A stretch of 64,000 bases of DNA from Hyphomicrobiales bacterium. Its GTDB lineage: Bacteria > Pseudomonadota > Alphaproteobacteria > Rhizobiales > TMED25. The notes beneath the pieces are model-generated. The model was not told the origin of the DNA. It did not search any database and saw only the letters and a program-made list of their open reading frames with translations. Of this stretch, positions 31,313-40,258 are shown in pieces. Made by a program: the position numbers and the translations under genes. Every line of letters starts with the position of its first letter. The stretch's first letter is position 1. Where the stretch lies: NCBI GenBank assembly GCA_029245795.1, contig JAQWOP010000018.1:47266-111265 (forward strand), written 5' to 3'.

Positions 31313-31705
31313 TTAAATTATTTTATAACGGCGTGTATCTTTTTCTAGTATCTTTAATACATTAAGCAGTTCACTACCTCTTTTTATTATTCTTCCATCA
31401 GTTCCCTTAATCTGGTAACCCCCATTCCCATTCTTAGATTTAGGTATTTTATGAATTGTATACTGAGGGACTTCATTTGTTTTTCTATAAACAGAAAATA
31501 TAGCTTGATCCTTTAAAGCATCAATTGCGTAATCTTTCCATTCACCTGATACAACTTTTCTCCCATATAAAGTTAGTATTTGATTTAATTCTTCTCTCGA
31601 AAAAGCTATCAGCTTATTTTGGATAGTTTTTTTATTACCACTTGAAGTATTTACCCATTCTCTAGGATTATTGGTAAAATTTGAAATTTTTAATATATTA
31701 TTCAT
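31313..31705 (-). CDS. DUF2794 family protein
   Basis: Conserved alphaproteobacterial protein of unknown function. The motif FSREELNQILTLYGRKVVSG (about residues 34-53) and EWKDYAIDALKDQAIFSVYR are diagnostic, followed by a basic C-terminus. 130 residues. Convergent with the BI-1 gene, with only 3 bases between stops. Confidence 0.88.
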   Translation of the reverse strand: MNNILKISNFTNNPREWVNTSSGNKKTIQNKLIAFSREELNQILTLYGRKVVSGEWKDYAIDALKDQAIFSVYRKTNEVPQYTIHKIPKSKNGNGGYQIKGTDGRIIKRGSELLNVLKILEKDTRRYKII

Positions 31706-31786
31706 TTCTCTCTCACATCTGCTAGTTTAGCATACAAAAAATAATTGATGAATATAAAGATAAAAAATATGGAAATTCATTATTAG

Positions 31787-31809
31787 ATTACTATATATAT
31801 CTTAGTAAT
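31787..31809. promoter_or_regulatory. Operator-like inverted repeat upstream of htpG
   Basis: ATTACTA (31787-31793) and TAGTAAT (31803-31809) form a perfect 7-base inverted repeat with a 9-base spacer, 41 bases before the htpG ATG. The 9-base spacing matches the CIRCE/HrcA geometry, but the sequence does not (no GCACTC). Confidence 0.35.
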
Positions 31810-31849
31810 TTATTATTTATCCTGCATATAGGGATGCTTGGAGAGAATC

Positions 31850-33715
31850 ATGACAATCAAAGAAGAAAAAAAAGAATTTACTGCTGAAGTAAGTAGATTA
31901 CTTCAAATGTTAACACATTCGATTTACTCAAATAGAGAGATCTTTTTAAGAGAGCTCATATCAAATGCATCTGATGCCTGCGATAAACTTAGGTATATCT
32001 CAACCACAAAATCTGATGTAGGGGTTGATGATTTAAAAATTGAAATAATATTAAGTAGTGAAAAAAATACCCTCACCATATTTGATAATGGAATCGGTAT
32101 GAGTAGAGATGAAATGGTAGAGAATCTAGGAACCATAGCTAAATCAGGAACTAAGGCATTTATTGAGAATGCATCGGAATCAAAAGATTTAGGAACGCAG
32201 ATAGGACAATTTGGGATAGGGTTTTATTCAGCATTTATTGTTTCGAAGAATGTGAAAGTTATTTCAACAAAATATGATACTAATGTTACGTACTCTTGGG
32301 AATCTGATGGTTTAGGATCATATAGTATAGCAAAAATAGAGAATGCTGCGAGGAAGGGCACAAGCATAATCATCTCATTAGATGCAGATTCGGAAGAATT
32401 TTTAAAAACGGATAAGATCAAAGAAGTAATATCAAAATACTCTGATAACATTAATTTTCCTATATATTTAAAAGATATCACTTCGGATATTGAAGAACAA
32501 ATTAATACTACAAATGCAATATGGACAAAACAGAAGAAGGATATATCTAAGGAGCAATACCAAGAACATTATCAACTAGTTAGTAGGAATTTTGATGATC
32601 CAACTTCTACTATTCATTATAAAGCTGAAGGTAGGTATGAATATGATGTTCTATTATACATTCCATCTTCAAGACCCTTTGACTTATTTGATCAGCAAAG
32701 AAAAGCTAAGTTAAAATTATATGTAAAAAGAGTTTTGATTAGTGATGATGCAAATATAATACCATCATACTTTAGATTTATAAGTGGTGTAATTGATTGT
32801 GCGGATATTCCTCTTACAGTAAGTCGTGAGATATTACAAGAAAATCAAGTTGTAGTAGCTATCAAAAAGGCTATAAAAAATAGAATCATGAGTACTCTAC
32901 AAAAGATGGCTGAAAAAGATCATGAGAAGTATCTTACTGTATGGCAAACATTTGGAACGGTGATTAAAGAGGGTTTATATGAAGATTTTGAAAAAAGAAA
33001 TGATTTATTAAAATTATTAAGATTTGCTTCAACCAATAATAAAGAGGAAATAAGAAGTCTGGATGAATATATAAAGGATATTAAGGATAAACAAAAATCA
33101 ATATATTATATCACAGCCGAAGATTACGAATCAGCTATTGCTAACCCCATCTTGGAAGGGTTTAAAGCTAGGGACCTTGAAGTAATTATTTTAACGGATC
33201 CTGTCGATAGTTTCTGGACAGCTTCCAATGTGAATTATGAGAAGTATGATTTAAAGCAAGTTTCCCATGCTAAAGAAGAACTAATAGATGTTGAAATAAA
33301 AAATAAAGATAAGGAAAAAAAATCTAAGAATAGGGTTGAAGAATCAGCAATCTCGGAACTTATAAATAGAGTTACAAAAATATTAGATGGTCAAGTTAGT
33401 GATGTGAAAGTGAATCCCGGGCTTATTGAGAGTCCCGTTTGCTTATCTCTCGGGGATAATGGTTATGACAAGACTATTCAAAGAATATTACAAGAAAAAC
33501 AAGGAATGGAGCTATCGAAGCCTGTTTTAGAGATAAATCCAGATCATAATCTTATTAAGATCTTATCAAGTAAGATTAAGAATAAAAAGATTAAAGATGT
33601 AAATACTCTGACTAATCTTTTATATGATTATGCCTTAATTATGGATGGTGAAAAACCACACGATATTGCCAATTTTAGTAAAAATATGCAAGAGATTTTA
33701 ACTAAAATAAAATAG
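31850..33715 (+). CDS. htpG: Molecular chaperone HtpG (bacterial Hsp90)
   Basis: ATP-dependent chaperone. The GHKL ATPase motifs are clear: NASDACDKLR, DNGIGM, and GQFGIGFYSAF with the preceding lid segment. The middle domain has VKRVLISDDANIIPSYFRF and SREILQEN. The C-terminal dimerisation region ends near KIK. The start was set at ATG 31850, since GGAGAG sits 4 bases upstream; an in-frame TTG at 31838 overlaps that site. 621 residues. Confidence 0.96.
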   Translation: MTIKEEKKEFTAEVSRLLQMLTHSIYSNREIFLRELISNASDACDKLRYISTTKSDVGVDDLKIEIILSSEKNTLTIFDNGIGMSRDEMVENLGTIAKSGTKAFIENASESKDLGTQIGQFGIGFYSAFIVSKNVKVISTKYDTNVTYSWESDGLGSYSIAKIENAARKGTSIIISLDADSEEFLKTDKIKEVISKYSDNINFPIYLKDITSDIEEQINTTNAIWTKQKKDISKEQYQEHYQLVSRNFDDPTSTIHYKAEGRYEYDVLLYIPSSRPFDLFDQQRKAKLKLYVKRVLISDDANIIPSYFRFISGVIDCADIPLTVSREILQENQVVVAIKKAIKNRIMSTLQKMAEKDHEKYLTVWQTFGTVIKEGLYEDFEKRNDLLKLLRFASTNNKEEIRSLDEYIKDIKDKQKSIYYITAEDYESAIANPILEGFKARDLEVIILTDPVDSFWTASNVNYEKYDLKQVSHAKEELIDVEIKNKDKEKKSKNRVEESAISELINRVTKILDGQVSDVKVNPGLIESPVCLSLGDNGYDKTIQRILQEKQGMELSKPVLEINPDHNLIKILSSKIKNKKIKDVNTLTNLLYDYALIMDGEKPHDIANFSKNMQEILTKIK

Positions 33716-33778
33716 TTATCATAATAATAGATTTTAGCGAATTATTCATGAACGCATTAGACAAATTTCTAAATAGCT

Positions 33779-36571
33779 TTAAAAATGAATTGACAAAGAG
33801 TCTAATGGTTTTTCTGTAGGTGGAGAAAATTTAGTTAGGTTAATTCCATTAATGGCAGTTTTATATTCTTCAATAGTTGGAGTTCTTCCGAGGATTGCTG
33901 ATAAAACAACCACTGGTGTTGAAGCCAACAATGACTCACCCTTTTTCCCATCCGAGTCTTCAACCACTCTTCCCTTAAAGAGACGTGTTGAAGTAGCAAG
34001 CACAGTATCACCTTTTGCAGCTTTCTCTTGGTTTCCCATACATAAGTTACATCCTGGTCTTTCAAGATATAAGATATTATCGTATTTAACACGAGCTTCA
34101 TTTTTAGGATTATTATCATCGAATTCAAAACCCGAATATTTCTGAAGAATGCTCCAATCACCTTCTTCCTTAAGTTCATCAACAATATTATAAGTTGGTG
34201 CAGCGACTATCAAAGGAGCATTAAACTTAACACTCCCTGATTTTGCTTCAAGATTTCGAAGCATTTGTGCAACAATCTTTATGTCTCCTTTATGAACCAT
34301 ACAAGATCCAACGAAACCTAGGTCTACTTTTTTCTTTGCTTGATAATAAGAGATTGGTCTTATTGTGTCATGTGTATAACTCTTTGATATATCAATGTTG
34401 TTTACATCAGGATCAGCTATCATAGGTTCAACTATTTGATCTAAATCGACAACTACCTCTGCGAAATATTTGGCATTATTATCTGGAGTTAATGCAGGTT
34501 TTACACCATTTTTAATTTCTATAATTCTCTGTTCAGCAATATCTATTAAACCACTAAGCATTTTGGTATTATTATCCATTCCTTTATCAATCATGATCTG
34601 AATTCGATGCTTTGCAATTTCAAGTGACTTAATAAGTGTATCATCTTCAGAAATACATATTGCTGCTTTTGCTTTCATTTCAGCACTCCAGTCAGTAAAT
34701 GTAAAAGCTTGGTCTGCTAACAAAGTTCCAATATGCACTTCTATAATACGTCCCTGGAATACATTATCATCAAACTGACTAAGCATTTGAGCTTGTGTGG
34801 CATGAACAACATCACGAAAGTCCATATGATCCGGCATAACACCTTTAAAAGTGACCTTTACTGATTCAGGGATGGGCATCGTTGCTTCTCCGGTTGCGAG
34901 AGCCAATGCTACAGTTCCAGAGTCTGCACCAAATGCCACTCCTTTAGACATTCTAGTATGAGAGTCTCCACCAATTATGATTGCCCAATCATTAACAGTT
35001 ATATCATTTAATACCTTATGAATTACATCTGTCATTGGATGGTAGATATCTTTTGGATCTCTTCCTGTAATAAGACCAAATTTATGCATAAATTTCATTA
35101 GTTTCGGCGTGTTCTCCTGAGCCTTTATATCCCACACTGAAGCTGTATGACATCCAGATTGGTATGCCCCATCAATTGTTGGGGCGATAAGTGTTGCAGC
35201 CATAGCTTCTAGTTCTTGGGCAGTCATAGGACCAGTTGTATCTTGTGATCCAACAATGTTAACTTTTACTCTAGCGTCAGCTCCAGCGTGCAGAACTGAG
35301 TCCTTTGCAACACCTATAGCATTTGCATTAAAAATTTTTTCAACCGCTGTGAGGCCCTGACCAGGATGAAATACCTCTTTTGTTTTTGCATATGGAGATT
35401 TAATTTCTTTACCAAGAGCTTCGCAGGCGAAGTTTTGAAGTTTTTTACCAAATACGACTGCATAGGACCCTCCAGCTTTGATAAAATCTGTATTTTGAGG
35501 TGTGAAGGAAGAAGAAACATCAACTAGTTCTTCATTTCCGGCGTTGTTATAGAGTTTCTTATCTTTTGTATTTATTTTTAAAACAGTTCCAGTTTCTACT
35601 GAATATTTCTGTTCGAGAACTGGATTATTATCATTATTGAGGATTGGATTCCCATTAGAGTCTAATTTTTTTACCCAGTTCTTTAAATCTATTCCAATTC
35701 CCCCTGTTACCCCAACAGTTGTTAAAAAGATAGGTGAAACCCCATTTGTTCCTGCCACTATAGGTGCAATATTTACGAATGGTACGTAAGGACTTGACTT
35801 TCTCCCAGTCCAAAGCGCAACATTATTGACTCCAGACATCCGAGATGACCCAACACCCATCGTACCTTTTTCAGCAATTAGCATCACACGTTTATTTGGA
35901 TTTAGTTCTTGAAGCTTCTGAATCTCTTCTTGGGCTGACTCAGATATAAAACACTTTCCGTGAAGTTCACGATCGGCTCTTGAATGAGCTTGGTTACCAG
36001 GTGATAGTAAATCCGTTGAAATATCACCTTCGGCTGCTATATATGTGACAACCTCAATCTCATCTTCAATTTTAGGCAATTTTGTAAAAAATTCAGCCCT
36101 CGAATAGCTTTCTATAACATCTTTTGCAAATATATTTCCTTCGGAATAAGCTTTCTTTAGCCGCTCTGTATCAGCCTCATAAAGGAAAACTTGACTTTTA
36201 AGTATATTAGCTGCGTCTTTAGCTGTTGTTTGATTATCACCTAATGTTAAGTCAAGAAGAACTTCTACGGAAGGTCCACCTTTCATATGGGACAATAATT
36301 CAAAAGCAAAAACTGAAGTAATCTCATTTACCAAACAGTCGCCCAGTATGATTTCTTTTAGAAATTTGGCCTTCTCTTTTGCGGCGCTAGTGGTTCCAGG
36401 CAAAGTATTGTAAATAAGATATTTAAGTGAGTCTTGTCTATGAGTATTATCCAAATCTTTGATTTGCTGAATAAGTTCTTTGATGAGATCGCCGTCATCA
36501 ATAGGTTTTGGTTTTAGACCTTGCTTTTTTCTATTTTCTATTTCATCTAAGTAGATTTTATATAAATTCAT
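33779..36571 (-). CDS. acnB: Bifunctional aconitate hydratase 2/2-methylisocitrate dehydratase
   Basis: TCA-cycle enzyme interconverting citrate and isocitrate through a [4Fe-4S] cluster. An N-terminal HEAT-like domain (about 1-160) and a swivel domain (about 170-390) precede the catalytic domain. That order is specific to AcnB. Cluster cysteines appear in GFVGSCMVHKGD and RPGCNLCMGNQEKA. 930 residues; an insertion around LDSNGNPILNNDNNPVLEQ makes it longer than E. coli AcnB. It is divergent from ccmABCDG. Confidence 0.96.
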   Translation of the reverse strand: MNLYKIYLDEIENRKKQGLKPKPIDDGDLIKELIQQIKDLDNTHRQDSLKYLIYNTLPGTTSAAKEKAKFLKEIILGDCLVNEITSVFAFELLSHMKGGPSVEVLLDLTLGDNQTTAKDAANILKSQVFLYEADTERLKKAYSEGNIFAKDVIESYSRAEFFTKLPKIEDEIEVVTYIAAEGDISTDLLSPGNQAHSRADRELHGKCFISESAQEEIQKLQELNPNKRVMLIAEKGTMGVGSSRMSGVNNVALWTGRKSSPYVPFVNIAPIVAGTNGVSPIFLTTVGVTGGIGIDLKNWVKKLDSNGNPILNNDNNPVLEQKYSVETGTVLKINTKDKKLYNNAGNEELVDVSSSFTPQNTDFIKAGGSYAVVFGKKLQNFACEALGKEIKSPYAKTKEVFHPGQGLTAVEKIFNANAIGVAKDSVLHAGADARVKVNIVGSQDTTGPMTAQELEAMAATLIAPTIDGAYQSGCHTASVWDIKAQENTPKLMKFMHKFGLITGRDPKDIYHPMTDVIHKVLNDITVNDWAIIIGGDSHTRMSKGVAFGADSGTVALALATGEATMPIPESVKVTFKGVMPDHMDFRDVVHATQAQMLSQFDDNVFQGRIIEVHIGTLLADQAFTFTDWSAEMKAKAAICISEDDTLIKSLEIAKHRIQIMIDKGMDNNTKMLSGLIDIAEQRIIEIKNGVKPALTPDNNAKYFAEVVVDLDQIVEPMIADPDVNNIDISKSYTHDTIRPISYYQAKKKVDLGFVGSCMVHKGDIKIVAQMLRNLEAKSGSVKFNAPLIVAAPTYNIVDELKEEGDWSILQKYSGFEFDDNNPKNEARVKYDNILYLERPGCNLCMGNQEKAAKGDTVLATSTRLFKGRVVEDSDGKKGESLLASTPVVVLSAILGRTPTIEEYKTAINGINLTKFSPPTEKPLDSLSIHF

Positions 36572-36684
36572 AACTACACATAAAATTTAATGAATCGGCT
36601 AGTAATGTATATTTTGTATTGATTTGAGCTATTATTTTCAATCCTTTATAAAAAGTACAATATCAATTTCTACATAATAAGTTT

Positions 36685-36759
36685 TACCATGATAGAATAG
36701 ACATTCAAGTTTATTTTGATAATATATTTATATAATCATATAAATACCATGATAAAATA
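36685..36759 (+). repeat. 15-bp direct repeats 60 bp apart in the acnB/ccmA spacer
   Basis: TACCATGATAGAATA (36685-36699) and TACCATGATAAAATA (36745-36759) differ by one base and start exactly 60 bases apart, within the 216-base divergent region. They may be twin operator or promoter elements. Nothing else recognisable is in the spacer. Confidence 0.6.
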
Positions 36760-36787
36760 TATTATTAAATTATTCAAATAAGCGCAT

Positions 36788-37390
36788 ATGAAATTATATA
36801 TAGATGACCTAAAATTTTCTTATGAAAACGGTCTAATCTTTAATAATGATACTTATAAACTATCATCCGATAACATTACATTACTCCTTGGGAAGAATGG
36901 TTCTGGAAAATCGACTTTATTAAGGATAATTTCAGGTCTAGAAAAACCAAATTCAGGCAAAATTACACTATATGACAGCAATAATGAAAAAGTAAATCAT
37001 GCTGGTAATATCTCATATTTAGGACATAAATTGGCGCTGAAGGAAGAGTTGACAACTCAAGAAAATATCAAATTTTGGCTTAATTTTTATAACACTAATT
37101 TGTTAAACAAAGAATATGAGGAATTAGGTCTAGATAAATTATCGTCTGTAATGGTTCGGAAGTTATCTGCAGGGCAAAAAAAGAAATTAGCTCTCTACAG
37201 AATACTTCTATCAAATAAGACTATTTGGCTTCTTGATGAACCCTTCTCAAATCTTGATAAACAAACATACGAATATTTCAAAGAATTATTAGTATCTAAA
37301 GTAGATAAAGATAGAATAATGATTATTACTTCTCATTCTAAATTAGAATTAAAAAATGAGATAATAATTAACCTGGATCAAGATAAATGA
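36788..37390 (+). CDS. ccmA: Heme exporter ATP-binding protein CcmA
   Basis: ATPase of the CcmABCD complex, which releases holo-CcmE during cytochrome c maturation. Walker A GKNGSGKS is at about residues 35-42, the signature LSAGQKKKLALYR follows, and Walker B is WLLDEPFSNLD. 200 residues, normal for CcmA. Its stop overlaps ccmB by 4 bases. Confidence 0.93.
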   Translation: MKLYIDDLKFSYENGLIFNNDTYKLSSDNITLLLGKNGSGKSTLLRIISGLEKPNSGKITLYDSNNEKVNHAGNISYLGHKLALKEELTTQENIKFWLNFYNTNLLNKEYEELGLDKLSSVMVRKLSAGQKKKLALYRILLSNKTIWLLDEPFSNLDKQTYEYFKELLVSKVDKDRIMIITSHSKLELKNEIIINLDQDK

Positions 37391-38055
37391 AACAGTTTTT
37401 ATCTATTTTTAAAAGGGATGTTTCCATATTCTATAAAAATAAGTCTATTTATGTTCTTGCGGTTTCATTTTTTCTAATCATATCAATGATATTACCAATT
37501 GGGATTGGCCCAGATCTTGATATACTCCGATCTATTTCGCCAGGATTAATATGGATTGCCTTTCTCCTTTCTACACTTCTTAATATGCCTTTACTTTTTG
37601 AAGATGATTACAAAGATGGCTTTCTAGAAACAATGATTATAGAGTCTGATAGTTCTATAATATCGATAACTAGTAAGATTTTTAGTTTTTGGACTGCAAT
37701 AATATTTCCTATAATAATATTCATACCTATTGCCGGTGTGATGCTAAATCTTGGGTCAGATCAAACTTTAAAGATTATCATTTTGTTATTAATAAGTAGC
37801 CCTTATATTATATTAGTTTCTGCTATTGGCTCCGCAATAACTATTAGAACAATTAATTCTGGTCTATTAATAACTTCATTAATAACACCATTCTATATTC
37901 CAATTTTGATAATTGGGACTTTGCCATTTATTGATAATGATTTTGTAAATTTCGATTTTACTAGATCAGTAATGTTATTAACTGCAGCTTCGCTATTATC
38001 TATGGTAATGATACCATATTTTATTATATATATTTTAAGAATAAACAGCGACTAA
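37387..38055 (+). CDS. ccmB: Heme exporter permease CcmB
   Basis: Membrane subunit of the cytochrome c maturation ABC complex. It has six hydrophobic spans. FKRDVSIFYKNKSIYVLAVS starts the family, and FEDDYKDGFLETMIIESDSS is the conserved loop that contacts CcmA. 222 residues. Overlaps ccmA by 4 bases. Confidence 0.93.
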   Translation: MKQFLSIFKRDVSIFYKNKSIYVLAVSFFLIISMILPIGIGPDLDILRSISPGLIWIAFLLSTLLNMPLLFEDDYKDGFLETMIIESDSSIISITSKIFSFWTAIIFPIIIFIPIAGVMLNLGSDQTLKIIILLLISSPYIILVSAIGSAITIRTINSGLLITSLITPFYIPILIIGTLPFIDNDFVNFDFTRSVMLLTAASLLSMVMIPYFIIYILRINSD

Positions 38056-38079
38056 AGAAATCTAATAAGGTTATCTCCA

Positions 38080-38781
38080 TTGAAAATACTAAATCCAAAT
38101 CTCTTTTTGAAATATTTAAATAAATACTTTCCATTTATTTCATTGCTGTCATTCTCAACTCTTTCTTTTGGATTTTTTTGGGCATTATTTATTTCACCAA
38201 ATGACTATCAGCAGGGGGTAATGGTAAAGATAATGTACCTACATGTTCCGTCTGCTTGGCTTAGTCTTGGCATATATGGATTAATGACCATGATGAGTAT
38301 TATTTATCTTGTAACAAAAACACCTCTTGCTGCTATAATTGCAAAAGCGGCAACACCCATTGGATTATTATTTACATTAGTGGTCCTTATTTCTGGTATT
38401 TTCTGGGGTAGACCTATGTGGGGAGTTTGGTGGGTTTGGGATGCAAGATTAACTTCTGTTCTAATACTATTCTTTATTTATATGGGTTTGATTTTAATTT
38501 ATCGCCTTGAAAATAAACAAAATAAAGTACTTAAAATTGCATCCTTTTATACAATATTAGGGTTTATTAATATCCCGATAGTCAAATTCTCGGTTGATTG
38601 GTGGAATACATTACATCAGCCAGCAAGTGTTTTAAGACTAGATGGGCCATCAATTCACTATACGATGTTATATCCGTTAATTGTAGTTTTTGTTGGGCTC
38701 TGCCTTTTATTCTTAGCTTTGATTTCAATCAGAATAAAAATAGAAATCATGAAAGGTAAATTAAAAAATGTTAATTTATAA
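38080..38781 (+). CDS. ccmC: Heme handling protein CcmC
   Basis: Six-span membrane protein that loads heme onto CcmE. The tryptophan-rich WWD motif is WGRPMWGVWWVWDARLTS (about residues 109-126), with the flanking heme-ligand histidines in YLHVPSAW and WWNTLHQPASV. 233 residues. The start is TTG at 38080. Confidence 0.95.
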   Translation: MKILNPNLFLKYLNKYFPFISLLSFSTLSFGFFWALFISPNDYQQGVMVKIMYLHVPSAWLSLGIYGLMTMMSIIYLVTKTPLAAIIAKAATPIGLLFTLVVLISGIFWGRPMWGVWWVWDARLTSVLILFFIYMGLILIYRLENKQNKVLKIASFYTILGFINIPIVKFSVDWWNTLHQPASVLRLDGPSIHYTMLYPLIVVFVGLCLLFLALISIRIKIEIMKGKLKNVNL

Positions 38782-38802
38782 CTTTGAATTAGATAAAAAT
38801 TT

Positions 38803-38946
38803 ATGAATGAAAATCATCTATATTTTGTATTAATATCCTATGTATCCGCAATAGTATTGTTTATTGCATATTTTATTCACTCAAGATCTAAATTAAAAAA
38901 TATTGAAAAATACCTTAAAAAAAGTGATAGGTGGTTAGATGAATAA
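38803..38946 (+). CDS. ccmD: Heme exporter protein CcmD
   Basis: Tiny membrane protein of 47 residues required for release of holo-CcmE. A single membrane helix (about residues 6-25, LYFVLISYVSAIVLFIAYFI) is followed by a basic helix SRSKLKNIEKYLKK. Its position between ccmC and ccmG and the 8-base overlap with ccmG support it. The sequence itself is poorly conserved, so the call rests partly on context. Confidence 0.85.
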   Translation: MNENHLYFVLISYVSAIVLFIAYFIHSRSKLKNIEKYLKKSDRWLDE

Positions 38947-39499
38947 TAGAAAAAAATATATTATATATTTTTCTTTTATCGTATATTTTATAATTCTCGT
39001 TATATTTTTATATAATCATCTTAATAAAGAGAAAACAAAAGATATCAGGTCTGTATACATTGGTAAAAAATTTCCTGAAATAAATTACCCTACAACAATT
39101 ATTGATGGAGTAAAGTACGATGGCTTTTCACAGATAGATTTTAGCTCTAATAAACTCTCAGTAATAAATATATGGGCTTCATGGTGTACGCCATGTAGAG
39201 CAGAGCATGAATATTTGATTGAACTCAAAAATTTCTCAATTCCAATATATGGTGTAAATTACAAAGATAAGCTTAAAAATGCTAAATTATTTATAGAGGA
39301 ATTAGGAAATCCATATAAAGGGATAGGTTTTGATTTAGATGGCATGTCAGCAATTTCTCTTGGAGTCTATGGTATTCCAGAAACTTTCTTAGTGGATCAT
39401 AATGGAATAGTTATCAAAAAATATATTGGTCCTATTACAAGTCCAGAAGTTGATGAGATTGTGGATATATTTAGAAAGAATTTTATGGATCATTATTAA
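38939..39499 (+). CDS. ccmG: Thiol:disulfide interchange protein CcmG/DsbE
   Basis: Membrane-anchored periplasmic thioredoxin that reduces apocytochrome c cysteines. An N-terminal anchor (about 8-26) is followed by a thioredoxin domain with INIWASWCTPCRAEHEYL (active-site WCTPC). The cis-proline lies in VYGIPETFLVD. 186 residues. ccmE, ccmF and ccmH are not nearby. Confidence 0.93.
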   Translation: MNNRKKYIIYFSFIVYFIILVIFLYNHLNKEKTKDIRSVYIGKKFPEINYPTTIIDGVKYDGFSQIDFSSNKLSVINIWASWCTPCRAEHEYLIELKNFSIPIYGVNYKDKLKNAKLFIEELGNPYKGIGFDLDGMSAISLGVYGIPETFLVDHNGIVIKKYIGPITSPEVDEIVDIFRKNFMDHY

Positions 39500-39543
39500 T
39501 TATGAATTATAATTAATAATGAATATTAAAATAGGAGTTATAT

Positions 39544-39870
39544 ATGTTACATGAGATAAGAGTTTATCATTGCACGCCTGGATGCGTTCCAAAAGTTTTG
39601 GATAGATTCGAAAATATAGTTTTTGATTTCTGGGAAAAATATGGGATTAAACAAATTGGTTTTTGGACGACTTATGTTGGAGAATCTAATATGGATATTA
39701 CATATTTATTAGAATGGGAGTCTCTAGCTGAGAGGGAAGAAAAGTGGAATGCTTTTCAAGCTGATCCAGAATGGATAAAGAAAAGAGCAGCAACTGAACC
39801 AAATGGGCCTATTGTTGCTTCTTACTCTAATCAAATATTGCAACCAACAAAGTTTTCAAATCTGAAATAG
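39544..39870 (+). CDS. NIPSNAP family protein
   Basis: Small alpha-beta barrel protein. LHEIRVYHCTPGCVPKVLDR at the start and the conserved YLLEWESLAEREEKWNAFQA (about residues 57-76) identify the family. 108 residues, one domain. The function is unknown. A ribosome site AGGAG precedes the ATG. It opens a short plus-strand cluster with a cupin and an SDR. Confidence 0.88.
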   Translation: MLHEIRVYHCTPGCVPKVLDRFENIVFDFWEKYGIKQIGFWTTYVGESNMDITYLLEWESLAEREEKWNAFQADPEWIKKRAATEPNGPIVASYSNQILQPTKFSNLK

Positions 39871-39903
39871 TATAACTTAAAAAATTTACAAGCAGGGGGC
39901 ACT

Positions 39904-40233
39904 ATGTCGAAAAAACTTGATGATAAAGAAAATGATTTTTCTTCAAAAAGAGAAATTGCTGAACATAAAATAGTATTAGAGAATGAAGAACTAATAGTTA
40001 CTCACTGGGTTTTCAACCCTGGAGAACAAACAGGATGGCATTTGCATGAATTAGACTATATGCCAATACAACTATCTACAGGTAAGTTGATGTTTGAATT
40101 TCCTGATGGTCGCACAAGAGAAATTGATTATGTTCCAAAGACAGCATCACTTGTCAAGGCCCCTCTTGAGCATAATGCTATAAATACAAGTAATGAAAAA
40201 GTTGTTGCATTGGAAATAGAATTTAAGAAATAG
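39904..40233 (+). CDS. Single-domain cupin protein
   Basis: 109-residue cupin. Motif 1 is GEQTGWHLHELDYMPIQLSTG (about residues 39-59) with two histidines and an acidic residue that may bind metal; a second histidine site is in APLEHNAIN. It may be a dioxygenase, isomerase or sensor; the sequence alone does not tell. It lies between the NIPSNAP and SDR genes with gaps of 33 and 25 bases. Confidence 0.82.
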   Translation: MSKKLDDKENDFSSKREIAEHKIVLENEELIVTHWVFNPGEQTGWHLHELDYMPIQLSTGKLMFEFPDGRTREIDYVPKTASLVKAPLEHNAINTSNEKVVALEIEFKK

Positions 40234-40258
40234 TTTTTCATTTTTGATAGAATTTTAT

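Noticed and set aside
31706..31849. CIRCE element or sigma-32 promoter before htpG
   Set aside because: The TTAGCACTC/GAGTGCTAA halves and a CTTGAA/CCCCAT pair are absent.
33835..34185. Long open frame (116 codons) inside acnB on the same strand
   Set aside because: A shifted-frame shadow of acnB: no family resemblance, odd composition, and AcnB is intact across it. The same applies to other open frames lying inside real genes.
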